Part shown: one piece after another, positions 9,850-19,240 of the stretch | How positions within the stretch are numbered: the first letter of the stretch is position 1 | Layout: every line of letters begins with the position of its first letter | NCBI GenBank assembly: GCA_020723845.1 | Contig: DYIC01000015.1 | Span: forward strand, 1 to 39,898 | DNA from: Hydrogenophaga sp. | GTDB lineage: Bacteria > Pseudomonadota > Gammaproteobacteria > Burkholderiales > Burkholderiaceae_C | Reading direction: 5' to 3' | DNA length: 39,898 nucleotides | Notes under the pieces: model-generated | Told to the model about the DNA's origin: nothing | Databases searched by the model: none | What the model saw: the letters and a program-made list of their open reading frames with translations, nothing else | Position numbers and translations under genes: made by a program

Positions 9850-11402
9850 GCGGGTGTCCCCTCGTCGTGCTGCAGCGCACGCACCGCGTCCACGAACACC
9901 TGGGCCCGGTGCGCGTAATCGCGAAACATGTCCAGACTGGCACACGCAGGCGACAGCAGCACCGCGTCGCCGGGTTGTGCCTGGGCCGCGCACCAGCGCA
10001 CGGCGGCTGGCAAATCGTCGAACCGGGCCCGTGGCACGTCCGTGTTGGCCAGCGCGGCCTCGATGGCGGGGGCGTCGCGGCCGATCAGCGCGACCGCGCG
10101 CGCGTAACGGCGCACCGGCGCCGCCAGCGGCGCGAAATCCTGTCCCTTGCCGTCCCCGCCCAAGATCACCACCAAGCGACGCTGTGGCCCCAGCCCTTCG
10201 ATGGCAGCCAGCGTGGCGCCGACGTTGGTGCCCTTGCTGTCGTCGATGTATTCGACATCGCCGACGATGGCCACGGACTCGACCCGGTGCGGCTCGCCGC
10301 GGTAGTCGCGCAGCGAGTGCAGCAGTGGCGCCAACGGCGCGCCCGCCGCCGTGGCCAGCGCCAGCGCCGCCAGCGCATTGGTGGCATTGTGGCGGCCCTG
10401 GATGCGCAGCGCCTCGGCGGGCATGAGCCGCTGCAGCGGCAGCGAATCGGCCGCTGCTGCTGCAGCCCCACGCACCGGCGCATCGTCGTCGGGCCGGGCA
10501 CGCACCAGCCAAGTGATGCCGTTGACGGTCTCCAGCCCCCATTCGCCCGGGCGCTGTGGCAGCCCGGCACCGAAACTCGTCCACGCCCGTGCCGGCACCG
10601 GCGGCGCACGGCGACCACGCACCGGCTCGGGCGGGGGCGGCTGCCAGGCCGCGACGATGGGATCGTCGCGGTTGAGGATCATCTGCCCGTGCTGGCCGAA
10701 GATGCGCGCCTTGGCGGCCGCGTAGGCCTGCAGGGTGCCGTGCCAGTCCAGGTGATCCTGGGTCACGTTGAGCACCACGGCCGCCGTGGGCTCGAAGCCC
10801 TCCACCCCGTCGAGCTGAAAACTCGACAGCTCCAGCACCCAGACCCGCGGCAGTGCGTCGGCGGCAAGCCGATCGGCCAGGGTGTCGAGCAGGGTCGGGC
10901 CGATATTCCCGGCCACGGCCACGTCCCAGCCGATGCTGCGCAGCAGGTGGCCGGTGAGCGCAGTGGTGGTGGTTTTGCCGTTGGTGCCGGTGACAGCCAG
11001 CACCGCGGGGCGGTAGGCCCGCGCCTCGGCGAGGGTGCGCAGGGCGTGAGCAAACAGGTCCAGCTCACCGCGCACCGGCACGCCCACGGCGGCCGCGGCG
11101 TCGCGCAGCGGCGCCAGCTGCGCGGGGGCGATGCCCGGGCTGCGCGCCACCAGCGCCCAGGGCGCGCGCGCAAAGAGATCGGCGTCGAACGCGACGCCAC
11201 GCAGCAGCGTGCTGCCCGGGGCCACCGCCTGCAGCGCGTCGGCCTGCGGCGGCTCGGCGCGCGTGTCGGCCACGGTCACGCGCGCCCCAGCAGCGTGCAG
11301 CCAGCGCGCCAGCGCCCGCCCCGAGGCACCCAGCCCCAGCACGAGCACATCGCGCTCGCGCACACCGGGCAGCAGGTCGTGGGTCCAGACGGTCGTGTTC
11401 AT
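9846..11402 (-). CDS. murD: UDP-N-acetylmuramoyl-L-alanine--D-glutamate ligase
   Basis: MurD adds D-Glu to UDP-MurNAc-L-Ala. The protein is 518 residues, longer than the usual 440-480 because of Ala/Pro-rich insertions in the middle (around [19 protein letters not shown] and the [16 protein letters not shown] stretch). Core motifs are [17 protein letters not shown], the P-loop [23 protein letters not shown], and [12 protein letters not shown]. The domain-3 segment [13 protein letters not shown] is followed by [11 protein letters not shown]. It starts on the mraY stop (ATGA) and ends overlapping ftsW. The insertions are typical of high-GC Burkholderiales, as far as can be judged from memory. 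Confidence 0.98.
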   Translation of the reverse strand: MNTTVWTHDLLPGVRERDVLVLGLGASGRALARWLHAAGARVTVADTRAEPPQADALQAVAPGSTLLRGVAFDADLFARAPWALVARSPGIAPAQLAPLRDAAAAVGVPVRGELDLFAHALRTLAEARAYRPAVLAVTGTNGKTTTTALTGHLLRSIGWDVAVAGNIGPTLLDTLADRLAADALPRVWVLELSSFQLDGVEGFEPTAAVVLNVTQDHLDWHGTLQAYAAAKARIFGQHGQMILNRDDPIVAAWQPPPPEPVRGRRAPPVPARAWTSFGAGLPQRPGEWGLETVNGITWLVRARPDDDAPVRGAAAAAADSLPLQRLMPAEALRIQGRHNATNALAALALATAAGAPLAPLLHSLRDYRGEPHRVESVAIVGDVEYIDDSKGTNVGATLAAIEGLGPQRRLVVILGGDGKGQDFAPLAAPVRRYARAVALIGRDAPAIEAALANTDVPRARFDDLPAAVRWCAAQAQPGDAVLLSPACASLDMFRDYAHRAQVFVDAVRALQHDEGTPA

Positions 11403-12577
11403 CGCAGCTTGAGGGTGGACAGGCCGATGAGGCACAACAGCATGGTGATGATCCAGAAGCGCACGACGACCTGCGTCTCGCGCCAGCCGGATTTTTCGAA
11501 GTGGTGATGCAGCGGCGCCATCTTGAACAGGCGCCGGCCCTCGCCCCAGCGGCGTTTGGTGTATTTGAACCACGCCACCTGCAGCATCACCGACAGCGCC
11601 TCGGCGACGAAGATGCCGCCCATGATCGCCAGCACGATCTCTTGGCGCACGATAACGGCGATCGTGCCCAGGGCGGCACCCAGCGCCAGCGCACCGACGT
11701 CGCCCATGAATACCTGCGCGGGATAGGCGTTGAACCACAGAAAGGCCAGGCCCGCCCCGGCCATGGCGGCGCAAAAGACCAACAGCTCGCCCGTGCCTGG
11801 GATGTAGGGCAGCAGCAGATAGCGCGCAAACACCGCGTTGCCCGTCACATAGGCAAAGACGCCCAGCGCCGAGCCCACCATCACCACCGGCATAATGGCC
11901 AAGCCATCCAGGCCATCGGTCAGGTTGACCGCGTTGCTCGAGCCCACGATGACCAGGTAGGTCAGAATCACAAACCCGGTCACCCCCAGCGGGTAGCTGA
12001 TCTCTTTGAAAAACGGCACCATCAGTCCGGCCTGCTGCGGCAGCTCGACCTGAAAACCGGAGCGGACCCACTCGACGAACAATGCCCACACCCGCGCGTT
12101 GGAGCTCTCGGAGATGGCAAACACCAAATAGAACGCCGCCACCAGGCCGATGACGGACTGCCAGAAATATTTCTCGCGCGAGCGCATACCCTCCGGGTCT
12201 TTACGCACCACCTTACGCCAATCGTCCACCCAGCCGATGGCCCCCATCGCCAAGGTCACGGCCAGCACGATCCACACGAAACGGTTCGACCACTCGAACC
12301 ACAACAGCGTCGCGACCGTGATGGCAAACAGGATCAGCACCCCTCCCATGGTGGGCGTGCCGCTCTTGCTGAGGTGGCTCTGCACGCCGTAGGCGCGCAC
12401 GGGCTGGCCGATCTTGAGCGCGGTCAGGCGCCGAATGAACCACGGCCCCGCCGTCACACCGACCAGCAGCGCCGTCATGGCCGCCATGACAGCGCGAAAC
12501 GTCAGGTACTGAAAGACCCGCAGAAAGCCCAGCTCGGGCCAAATGCCCTGCAGCCACTGTGCCAGACTAGGCAGCAT
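11399..12577 (-). CDS. mraY: Phospho-N-acetylmuramoyl-pentapeptide-transferase
   Basis: MraY is the integral membrane enzyme that moves phospho-MurNAc-pentapeptide onto undecaprenyl phosphate to give lipid I. The 392-residue protein has about ten membrane helices. It carries the family marks [10 protein letters not shown], the Asp-rich WVDDWRKV, the second catalytic patch [26 protein letters not shown], and the C-terminal [13 protein letters not shown] histidine motif. The first 11 nt overlap the end of murF, and its stop overlaps the murD start. Confidence 0.99.
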   Translation of the reverse strand: MLPSLAQWLQGIWPELGFLRVFQYLTFRAVMAAMTALLVGVTAGPWFIRRLTALKIGQPVRAYGVQSHLSKSGTPTMGGVLILFAITVATLLWFEWSNRFVWIVLAVTLAMGAIGWVDDWRKVVRKDPEGMRSREKYFWQSVIGLVAAFYLVFAISESSNARVWALFVEWVRSGFQVELPQQAGLMVPFFKEISYPLGVTGFVILTYLVIVGSSNAVNLTDGLDGLAIMPVVMVGSALGVFAYVTGNAVFARYLLLPYIPGTGELLVFCAAMAGAGLAFLWFNAYPAQVFMGDVGALALGAALGTIAVIVRQEIVLAIMGGIFVAEALSVMLQVAWFKYTKRRWGEGRRLFKMAPLHHHFEKSGWRETQVVVRFWIITMLLCLIGLSTLKLR

Positions 12578-14015
12578 GGGGGGCCTCCTCCTCGTCCGCG
12601 AGCGCGTGCATGGCGGCCAGTGCCGCCACCACCCGCTCCATGCGCATGAAGCGCGATCCCTTGACCAACACACTGCCCCCGCCGGCGGGCACGGCGTCCG
12701 TGAGCGCCGACAGCAGCGCCTCGGCCGTGGCAAAGTGCTGCAGGCGCAGCGGTGCGGTATCCAGCGTCGCCGCGGCTCGGCCCATCCAGTCGCCCAGCAG
12801 CCACACGCGCTCGATGCCCTGTGCCAGCGCGTGCTGCAGCACCTCTCGATGGAAGGCCAAGGCTTGCGCGCCCACTTCGCCCATGTCGCCCAGCAGCAGC
12901 CAGCGCGGCCCCGGCAAGGCGGCCAACATATCGATGGCAGCGCGCACCGAGTCTGGATTGGCGTTGTAGGTGTCGTCGACCACCGTCCAGCGCGCACCGT
13001 GCAGCGTCAACACCCGGGTGCGGCAGCGGCCCGCCACCGGCTCGAAGGCAGCCAAACCCGCCGCGATCGCCGCCAACGGCACCCCGGCCGCCAACGCGCA
13101 CGCCGTGGCCGCCAAGGCGTTGCGCACGTGGTGCCGACCGGCGATGCGCAAGCGTGTCTCGAACGCGCCCTGTGGCGTGTGGATGCGCAGCGACCACGCG
13201 CCGTCGATCCACTCGGCGCCGATGAGCTGCACATCGGCACCGTGCTCGCCAAAAGACAACGTGGCACGCGCACCCGCAAGCGTGCGCCACAGGGGGGTGT
13301 AGACATCGTCCGCCGGAAAGACCGCCGTGCCTTGCGCAGGCAGGGCGGCGAGCACCGCGCCGTTTTCTCGCGCCACGGCCTCGACGCTGGCCATGAACTC
13401 CTGGTGCTCGCGCTGCGCGTTGTTGACCAGTGCCACCGTGGGCTGCGCCATCGCAGCCAGGTGGGCGATCTCGCCGGGATGGTTCATGCCCAGCTCGACC
13501 ACCGCCAGCCGGTGGCTGGGTCGCAGGCGCAGCAGCGTCAGCGGCACACCGATGTCGTTGTTCAGGTTGCCGTGCGTGGCCAGCGCCGCCTCGCCCACTG
13601 CGGCGCGCAAAATGGCGGCCGTCATCTGCGTCACCGTCGTCTTGCCATTGCTGCCAGTGACGGCAATCAACCCCCCTGACCAGCGCGCCCGCCACGCGGT
13701 CGCCAGCGCGCCGAGCGCCGTGCGGCTGTCGGGCACCTCCACGCCGCTGAGCCCCGCGGCGGCCAGTCCATGCTCGGCCAGCGCGCCGACGGCACCCGCT
13801 GCCGCCGCCTGTGGCAAGAAGTCGTGTGCGTCGAAACGCTCGCCGCGCAACGCGACGAACAAATCGCCGGCCTGCAGCGTGCGCGTGTCGGTGTGCACGC
13901 GCAGCGGCGCCAGCGGCGCCACGTCGCCCACGGCGCGCGCGCCGGGCAGCGACCCCAGTAGCTCCCCCAAGCCGTGCATGGGCGCGGGGGCCGGATTCAT
14001 CGGCATCTCGGTCAT
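12567..14015 (-). CDS. murF: UDP-N-acetylmuramoyl-tripeptide--D-alanyl-D-alanine ligase
   Basis: MurF adds the D-Ala-D-Ala made by Ddl, completing the cytoplasmic precursor. It is 482 residues from ATG 14015, which overlaps the murE stop (ATGA). The N-terminal domain shows [27 protein letters not shown], followed by the P-loop [23 protein letters not shown] and [11 protein letters not shown] are typical of MurF. The C-terminus runs 11 nt into mraY. Confidence 0.98.
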   Translation of the reverse strand: MTEMPMNPAPAPMHGLGELLGSLPGARAVGDVAPLAPLRVHTDTRTLQAGDLFVALRGERFDAHDFLPQAAAAGAVGALAEHGLAAAGLSGVEVPDSRTALGALATAWRARWSGGLIAVTGSNGKTTVTQMTAAILRAAVGEAALATHGNLNNDIGVPLTLLRLRPSHRLAVVELGMNHPGEIAHLAAMAQPTVALVNNAQREHQEFMASVEAVARENGAVLAALPAQGTAVFPADDVYTPLWRTLAGARATLSFGEHGADVQLIGAEWIDGAWSLRIHTPQGAFETRLRIAGRHHVRNALAATACALAAGVPLAAIAAGLAAFEPVAGRCRTRVLTLHGARWTVVDDTYNANPDSVRAAIDMLAALPGPRWLLLGDMGEVGAQALAFHREVLQHALAQGIERVWLLGDWMGRAAATLDTAPLRLQHFATAEALLSALTDAVPAGGGSVLVKGSRFMRMERVVAALAAMHALADEEEAPHAA

Positions 14016-15574
14016 CCCTGTGCCTCCCGGCGTTGGCGCAGCGCCGCGTGCGCATGGGCGCGATCGCTAAAAGGTCGGCGCACGCCGGCCACTTCCTGAT
14101 AGTCCTCGTGCCCCTTGCCCGCCAGCAGCACCACGTCGGCAGCGGCAGCGTGCTGTACCGTCCAGCGGATGGCTGCGGCACGGTCGGGCTCGACGATGGC
14201 GGCGGCAGGATCGGCCAGCCCCGCACGCATCTGGGCCAGGATATGCAGCGGGTCCTCGCTGCGCGGGTTGTCACTCGTCAGTACGACCCGATCGGCGCCG
14301 CGTTCGGCAGCGGCGGCCATGAGCGGGCGCTTGCCCGGGTCACGGTCACCACCGCAGCCCAGCACGCACCACAGGCGTCCGCCCCGGCGCACCGCCAGCG
14401 CGCGCACCGCCTGCAGCGCCTTGGCCACCGCGTCGGGCGTGTGCGCATAGTCGATGAGCACCAGCGGCAAGCCCTCGTCGGGGCCGTCGTCGGCACTCCA
14501 GGCGGACTGCATGCGGCCCGGCACGGCCCCGAGTGCCCGGCTGCTGCGCTCGATGACGGGCCAGGACAGGCCGCGGCTGCGCAGCACGGCCATGGCCGCC
14601 AGCAAATTGGCGACGTTGTAGTCGCCCACGACGGGCAATTCGAACGTCGCGCGCGCTTCGCCCTCGGCGACCGTAAAGCGCACGCCCTGCGCGCGCCACT
14701 CGCGCTGCAGCAGGCGCAAGCGGGCCGGCGTCTCGGGCTGCGTGGCCACGGTCCAGAGTTCCACGCCCGCCTCACCCGTGCGGCACGCGAGCGCCTGCGC
14801 CAATTCGTGACCATACGGGTCGTCCACGCACACCACCGCCACCTGGAGCCCCGGCCAGTCGAACAGGCGGCGCTTGGCGGCCCAGTAAGACGCCATCGTG
14901 CCGTGGTAGTCCAAGTGGTCTTGCGTCAGGTTGGTAAAGACCGCGGTGTGCACGGCAGTGCCGTCGAGCCGCCCTTCTTCGATGCCGATCGACGATGCTT
15001 CCATCACCACGGCACGCACGCCGTCGTCGGCAAAGGTGCGCAGGGCACGTTGCAGGGTCACGGGGTCGGGCGTCGTCAGGCCAGTGGGGACCAACGCCGC
15101 ACCGGGGCGTCCCATGCCCAGCGTGCCGATCAGTGCTGCCTCGACTCCCGCGGCCTGCAGCCACTGCGCCGTCCACCACGCGGTGGACGTCTTGCCGTTG
15201 GTGCCGGTGATCGCCACCACGTCCAGCGCTTGGCTGGCGGCGTGCCAAAAAGCACTGGCTAGGGCGCCGACCACGCCGCGCAGGCCGCGGAAGGTCGCGA
15301 CCCGAGCCGACCCTGGCTCGCCTCGATCGAATGCCGCCTCGGGGTGCGCTTGCTGCCACTCGGCCAGGCCCTCGGCCTCCACCACCACCGCGACGGCGCC
15401 CGCGTCGAGCGCAGCGGGCACGAACCGGCGCGCATCGACCGCCGCCCCGGGCCAAGCGATGAAAGCGTCGCCGGGCCGCAGCGCGCGGCTGTCGGCGCAC
15501 AGCCCAGTGGCGCCGCACGCACGCAACCACGCCACCAGGGCATCCAGCGACTCGAAGGATGGCAGCGCGCTCAC
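14012..15574 (-). CDS. murE: UDP-N-acetylmuramoyl-L-alanyl-D-glutamate--2,6-diaminopimelate ligase
   Basis: MurE adds the third residue of the stem peptide. The 520-residue protein has the N-terminal DSRALRPGDAF, the P-loop GTNGKTS at residues 124-130, and the segment VVMEASSIGIEEGRLDG. Near residue 435 it carries TSDNPRSEDP; DNPR is the signature of enzymes that select meso-diaminopimelate over lysine, which fits the dapF gene in the same window. It starts with GTG at 15574, overlapping the ftsI stop as GTGA. No ATG nearby gives a better fit. Confidence 0.98.
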   Translation of the reverse strand: MSALPSFESLDALVAWLRACGATGLCADSRALRPGDAFIAWPGAAVDARRFVPAALDAGAVAVVVEAEGLAEWQQAHPEAAFDRGEPGSARVATFRGLRGVVGALASAFWHAASQALDVVAITGTNGKTSTAWWTAQWLQAAGVEAALIGTLGMGRPGAALVPTGLTTPDPVTLQRALRTFADDGVRAVVMEASSIGIEEGRLDGTAVHTAVFTNLTQDHLDYHGTMASYWAAKRRLFDWPGLQVAVVCVDDPYGHELAQALACRTGEAGVELWTVATQPETPARLRLLQREWRAQGVRFTVAEGEARATFELPVVGDYNVANLLAAMAVLRSRGLSWPVIERSSRALGAVPGRMQSAWSADDGPDEGLPLVLIDYAHTPDAVAKALQAVRALAVRRGGRLWCVLGCGGDRDPGKRPLMAAAAERGADRVVLTSDNPRSEDPLHILAQMRAGLADPAAAIVEPDRAAAIRWTVQHAAAADVVLLAGKGHEDYQEVAGVRRPFSDRAHAHAALRQRREAQG

Positions 15575-17334
15575 ACCGGATCCTCCTCGATGGCATCGGC
15601 CACGATCTGCGGCTGCACACGCATGTCAGGCGGTACCCCCAGCAGGCGCAGCGTCTGCTGGGCGACGTCCGAAAACACCGGCGCCGCCACCGCGCCACCG
15701 TAGATCACGCCGTTGCTGGGCTCGTCGATCATCACCGCGATCACCACGCGCGGCTGATCGATGGGCGCCAGGCCGACGAAAAAGCTGCGGTACTTGCGGG
15801 CGGCGTAACCCTTGCCCTCCTGCTTGCGCGCGGTGCCGGTCTTGCCCCCCACGGAGTAACCCACCGTCTGCGCCAGTTGCGCCGTGCCGCCGGGGTCGGC
15901 GGCCATGTGCAGCATGTGCCGCACCGCCAACGCATGGCGCTCGCTGAACACGCGCACGCCATGCGCGGGCTGGTCGGTGCGCAACAGGGTGATGGGCACC
16001 AGCTCGCCATCGCGCGCGAACACGGTGTAGGCCTGCGCCAGCTGCAGCAGCGACACCGACAACCCATAGCCATAGCTCATGGTGGCCTGCTCGATCGGGC
16101 GCCACGTTTTGTACGGCCGCAGTCGGCCGCTGGTGGCACCCGGAAACGGTACTGGTGGCTTGTGCCCGAAGCCGGCGCGGGTGTAAGCCTCCCACATGTC
16201 GCGCGGCTGCAACTGCATGGCCATCTTTACCGTGCCGACGTTGCTGGACTTCTGAATCACCTCGTTGACCGTCAACACGCCATAGGGGTGCACATCGGAA
16301 ATCGTGAAGCCCCCCATCTGCAGCCGCCCCGGAGCGGTGGGGATCGGTGTCTCGGGCGTGACCAGCCCCTTGTCCAGCGCCAGCGCGGCGATGAACGGCT
16401 TCATGGTCGAGCCAGGCTCGAAGCTGTCGGTCAGCGCCCGGTTGCGCAGTTGCTCGCCGGTCAAGCTGCGGCGGTCGTTGGGGTTGTAGCTGGGGTAGTT
16501 GGCCAACGCCAGCACCTCGCCCGTGTGCGCATCCAGCACCACCGCACTGCCCCCGCGGGCGTTGTGCTGTAGCACCGCGTCTTTCAGGCGCTGGTAGGCA
16601 AAGTACTGGACCTTGCCGTCGATCGACAGCTGCAGGTCTCGGCCATCGACCGGCGGCACGATGTCGCGCACATCCTCGACGATGCGGCCCAGCCGATCCT
16701 TGATCACGCGGCGCGAACCGGGACGACCGCTGAGCTCGCGGTCGAACGCCAACTCGACCCCCTCTTGGCCACGGTCTTCGACGTTGGTGAAACCCACCAC
16801 GTGCGCCAGCGCTTCCCCCTGCGGGTACTGGCGCTTGTACTCCTTGCGCAGGTACAGGCCCTTGATGCCCAGCGCCTGCACCTGACGCGCCACCGGCTCG
16901 TCCACCTGGCGCTTGATCCAGACAAAGTTTCGCTCACCCACCTGCAGCCGGCGCTGGAGTTCGGCCAGCGGCATCTCCAGCAACCGTGCCGCTTCGCGCA
17001 ATCGGGGGTGGTTGGGATCGACGTCCTCGGGGTCGGCCCAGACGCTCTGCGCCACCACGCTGGTGGCCAAAATCATGCCGTTGCGGTCCAGGATGCGGCC
17101 GCGGCTGGCGGGCAGCTCCAGCGTGCGGGCATAGCGCACCTCGCCCTGGCGTTGGAAGAAGTCGTTGCCGATGACCTGCACGTACGCCGCCCGCGCCGCC
17201 AGCCCGGCAAAGGCCAGCGCCAGCATGGCGACGATGAAGCGGCTGCGCCATACGGGCGTGGCGCTGGTCAACAGCGGACTGCTCCCGTAGGCGATGCTGC
17301 GCGGCACCGGGGCGGGCGTCGGCTTGCGGCTCAC
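15571..17334 (-). CDS. ftsI: Septal peptidoglycan transpeptidase FtsI (PBP3)
   Basis: FtsI cross-links septal peptidoglycan and works with FtsW. The 587-residue protein has a cytoplasmic tail, a single membrane helix (about residues 31-51, SRFIVAMLALAFAGLAARAA), and a pedestal domain with RGRILDRNGMILA. The penicillin-binding transpeptidase domain follows: STMK at 309-312 (catalytic Ser309), SSN at 363-365 and KTG at 498-500. All three active-site motifs are intact. The start overlaps the ftsL stop by 4 nt. Confidence 0.99.
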   Translation of the reverse strand: MSRKPTPAPVPRSIAYGSSPLLTSATPVWRSRFIVAMLALAFAGLAARAAYVQVIGNDFFQRQGEVRYARTLELPASRGRILDRNGMILATSVVAQSVWADPEDVDPNHPRLREAARLLEMPLAELQRRLQVGERNFVWIKRQVDEPVARQVQALGIKGLYLRKEYKRQYPQGEALAHVVGFTNVEDRGQEGVELAFDRELSGRPGSRRVIKDRLGRIVEDVRDIVPPVDGRDLQLSIDGKVQYFAYQRLKDAVLQHNARGGSAVVLDAHTGEVLALANYPSYNPNDRRSLTGEQLRNRALTDSFEPGSTMKPFIAALALDKGLVTPETPIPTAPGRLQMGGFTISDVHPYGVLTVNEVIQKSSNVGTVKMAMQLQPRDMWEAYTRAGFGHKPPVPFPGATSGRLRPYKTWRPIEQATMSYGYGLSVSLLQLAQAYTVFARDGELVPITLLRTDQPAHGVRVFSERHALAVRHMLHMAADPGGTAQLAQTVGYSVGGKTGTARKQEGKGYAARKYRSFFVGLAPIDQPRVVIAVMIDEPSNGVIYGGAVAAPVFSDVAQQTLRLLGVPPDMRVQPQIVADAIEEDPV

Positions 17335-17621
17335 GGCTGCCCCCCCGGCTCGACCACGGTGGTCGCCAACGTCACGTATTCGGTGATGCCCGGGTGCGCG
17401 GGACGCATTTGCAACTGGCGTTGTGCCATCTGCTGCACACGCGACGGGGCGGCCAGCGCACGCTGCTGCGCCACCAGCCGCTCGTGCTCGGCGGCCAGGC
17501 GGTTGGCCTCGGCGCGCGCACGCTCGTTGGCCACGTACAGGCGGCGCGAGTCGTACTGCAGCGTCACCAGATAGAAACAGCTGGCCAACAGCGCCAGCAA
17601 CAGCACGAGGTTCAAGCGCAT
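17331..17621 (-). CDS. ftsL: Cell division protein FtsL
   Basis: FtsL is a small bitopic protein that pairs with FtsB by coiled coil and activates FtsWI. The 96-residue product has an N-terminal membrane helix ([20 protein letters not shown]), then a heptad-like stretch rich in Ala, Glu and Arg (residues about 30-62), and a short C-terminal tail. The sequence is poorly conserved in general; the identification rests on size, topology and its place between rsmH and ftsI. It overlaps rsmH by 10 nt and ftsI by 4 nt. Confidence 0.93.
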   Translation of the reverse strand: MRLNLVLLLALLASCFYLVTLQYDSRRLYVANERARAEANRLAAEHERLVAQQRALAAPSRVQQMAQRQLQMRPAHPGITEYVTLATTVVEPGGQP

Positions 17622-18565
17622 CGCGGCCCCCTCGTATCGGCTGGCGCCGGTGCAGCGGTGCGGGTGGCCGCGCGCATCACGGCGCTGCGCGCACGCGGGT
17701 TGGCCTCGACCTCTGCCGGGGACGGCAGGGTGCGCGTGACGTGTGCCAGCAACGCGGGCGGCGGCTCGACCACGGGAGCGCGGCGATCGACCGATGGCCG
17801 CGCGTGCGCCACCATGAAGCGCTTGACGCAGCGGTCTTCCAGCGAGTGGAAGCTGATCACCACCAGCCGCCCGCCCGGGCGCAGCAGCACGAGCGACGCC
17901 TTCAGCGCCTGTTGCAGCTCTTCAAGCTCGGCGTTGACGTAAATCCGAATAGCCTGAAATGTGCGCGTTGCAGGGTCCTTGCCCGGCTCGCGGGTTTTGA
18001 CCGCGCCAGCCACGATTTCGGCCAGCTCGGCGGTGGTTCGAACAGGCCCCCGTTCCTGTCGGCGACGATCAATCGCCTTTGCAACCGATGCAGCAAACCG
18101 CTCTTCGCCGTATTCACGAAACACCTCCGTCATCTCGGCCACGCTGGCCGTGGCCAGCCACTGGGCGGCGCTGAACCCGCGCGTGGGATCCATGCGCATG
18201 TCCAGCGGCCCGTCGTGGCGGAAGGAAAAACCGCGCGCCGGGTCGTCCAACTGCGGCGAGCTCACGCCCAAGTCCAGCAGCAGCCCGTCGGCACTGTGGG
18301 CCGGCTCATGCACCAGGGCGGCAAAGCCTTCGTGCCGCACCGCCACCCGCGGGTCGGTCGCCGCCAGCGCCTGGGCCACCGCAATCGCCTCGGGGTCCTT
18401 GTCGAACACCGTCAGGCGCCCCCGCGGCGACAAGCGCTGCAAAATCGCGCGGCTGTGACCGCCGCGGCCAAACGTCGCGTCGATGTAGTGACCGTCCGGT
18501 TGGATCTGAAGGGCCTCGACCGCTTCGTTCAACAGGACGGTGCGATGGGGATGGGTCATCGGCAC
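17612..18565 (-). CDS. rsmH: 16S rRNA (cytosine1402-N4)-methyltransferase
   Basis: RsmH (MraW) methylates N4 of C1402 in the ribosomal P site. The 317-residue protein has [13 protein letters not shown], the SAM-binding loop [14 protein letters not shown], the [10 protein letters not shown] acidic strand, and the [20 protein letters not shown] signature. GTG at 18565 was chosen as start because GAGGAG lies 6 nt before it; the ATG two codons on (18559) is the alternative and changes only the first two residues. It follows mraZ by 10 nt and overlaps ftsL at its end. Confidence 0.97.
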   Translation of the reverse strand: MPMTHPHRTVLLNEAVEALQIQPDGHYIDATFGRGGHSRAILQRLSPRGRLTVFDKDPEAIAVAQALAATDPRVAVRHEGFAALVHEPAHSADGLLLDLGVSSPQLDDPARGFSFRHDGPLDMRMDPTRGFSAAQWLATASVAEMTEVFREYGEERFAASVAKAIDRRRQERGPVRTTAELAEIVAGAVKTREPGKDPATRTFQAIRIYVNAELEELQQALKASLVLLRPGGRLVVISFHSLEDRCVKRFMVAHARPSVDRRAPVVEPPPALLAHVTRTLPSPAEVEANPRARSAVMRAATRTAAPAPADTRGPRCA

Positions 18566-18575
18566 CGCCCGCTCC

Positions 18576-19004
18576 TCAGAACGAAAAGTCCTGGAAGGCC
18601 TCGGGCATCTCGCCCTTCATGGCCTCGGCCTCCTGGGCCGCGTACGTGGCCGCATCCCAGAGTTCGAAGTGATTGCCCATGCCCAGCAGCATGGCCTCTT
18701 TGGTGATGCCGGCCGCCGCGCGCAACTCGGGCGCAATCAGCACGCGCCCCTGGGCGTCCATCTCGACGTCCTGCGCATTGCCCAAGAAGATGCGCTTCCA
18801 CCACTGCGCCGACATGGGCAGCTGCGCGATGCGCTGGCGAAACGCCTCCCACTCCGGGCGGGGAAAGATCATCAGACAGCCGTGCGGGTGCTTGGTGATG
18901 GTGAGCAGACCGCCCGCCGTGGCGCTGAGGACGTCGCGATGCCGGGTCGGCACCGAGAGCCGACCTTTGGCATCGAGACTGAGGGACGAGGCGCCTTGGA
19001 ACAC
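18576..19004 (-). CDS. mraZ: Transcriptional regulator MraZ
   Basis: MraZ is the DNA-binding regulator of the dcw cluster and represses its own promoter by binding short direct repeats. The 142-residue protein is made of two AbrB-like halves, each with the conserved DxxxR motif: [11 protein letters not shown] near the N-terminus and [12 protein letters not shown] in the second half. It starts with GTG at 19004. The ribosome binding site is weak (GGGAT 7 nt upstream). Immediately upstream are four 10-bp phased repeats, its probable operator. Confidence 0.97.
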   Translation of the reverse strand: MFQGASSLSLDAKGRLSVPTRHRDVLSATAGGLLTITKHPHGCLMIFPRPEWEAFRQRIAQLPMSAQWWKRIFLGNAQDVEMDAQGRVLIAPELRAAAGITKEAMLLGMGNHFELWDAATYAAQEAEAMKGEMPEAFQDFSF

Positions 19005-19023
19005 GGATCAGATCCCGCCGTGA

Positions 19024-19063
19024 AAAACCACTTTTCACCACTTTTTTGCACTAGCTCCCACTT
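19024..19063 (-). promoter_or_regulatory. Putative MraZ operator: four phased 10-bp repeats
   Basis: On the minus strand four units follow each other without gaps: AAGTGGGAGC, TAGTGCAAAA, AAGTGGTGAA and AAGTGGTTTT. Three keep AAGTGG and the second is degenerate (AGTGC). MraZ of other bacteria binds TGGG-type boxes repeated every 10 bp, so spacing and core match the family rule. The array starts inside the -10 box of the predicted mraZ promoter and covers the start point and early leader, which fits autorepression. Confidence 0.75.
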
Positions 19064-19089
19064 TAGCACCAAAAACCTCCGCACGACAA
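19060..19089 (-). promoter_or_regulatory. Predicted sigma-70 promoter of the dcw cluster (mraZ promoter)
   Basis: TTGTCG (19084-19089, 4 of 6 to consensus) and TAAAGT (19060-19065, 4 of 6) are 18 nt apart, with a TG just upstream of the -10 (TGCTAAAGT, extended -10). The start point would be near 19052, giving a leader of about 48 nt before the GTG of mraZ. The -10 overlaps the first MraZ repeat. Confidence 0.5.
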
Positions 19090-19124
19090 GTCCGCCGCGG
19101 GTTTTTTCTCGTGAAATCAAAGAG

Positions 19125-19157
19125 TTAAGGCCAATTGGGCACCCCAATCGGCCTTAA
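19125..19157. repeat. Inverted repeat between hslU and mraZ
   Basis: TTAAGGCC and ATTGGG pair with CCCAAT and GGCCTTAA (8 bp, one mismatch, 6 bp, loop of 3 nt). A run of six T lies on the minus strand before the stem, not after it, so it is not a canonical intrinsic terminator for hslU. It could still separate hslVU from the dcw transcript, or act as a protein-binding palindrome. It sits in an unusually AT-rich stretch (about 19010-19200). Confidence 0.5.
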
Positions 19158-19240
19158 AAAACAGACGCCGAATCAAATGCTTACAAGGCAGCGTGCAAGC
19201 AGCTTGTCAAGAAGCGCGGCGCCCTCGCGCGCGGCGCCGG

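Noticed and set aside
9774-9990. Small frames in murD/ftsW overlap as a separate gene
   Set aside because: They are explained fully by the overlapping murD and ftsW frames.
19090-19115. Rho-independent terminator on the plus strand (CCGCGG followed by T6)
   Set aside because: The stem is only a 6-bp self-palindrome with no loop and no plus-strand gene ends there.
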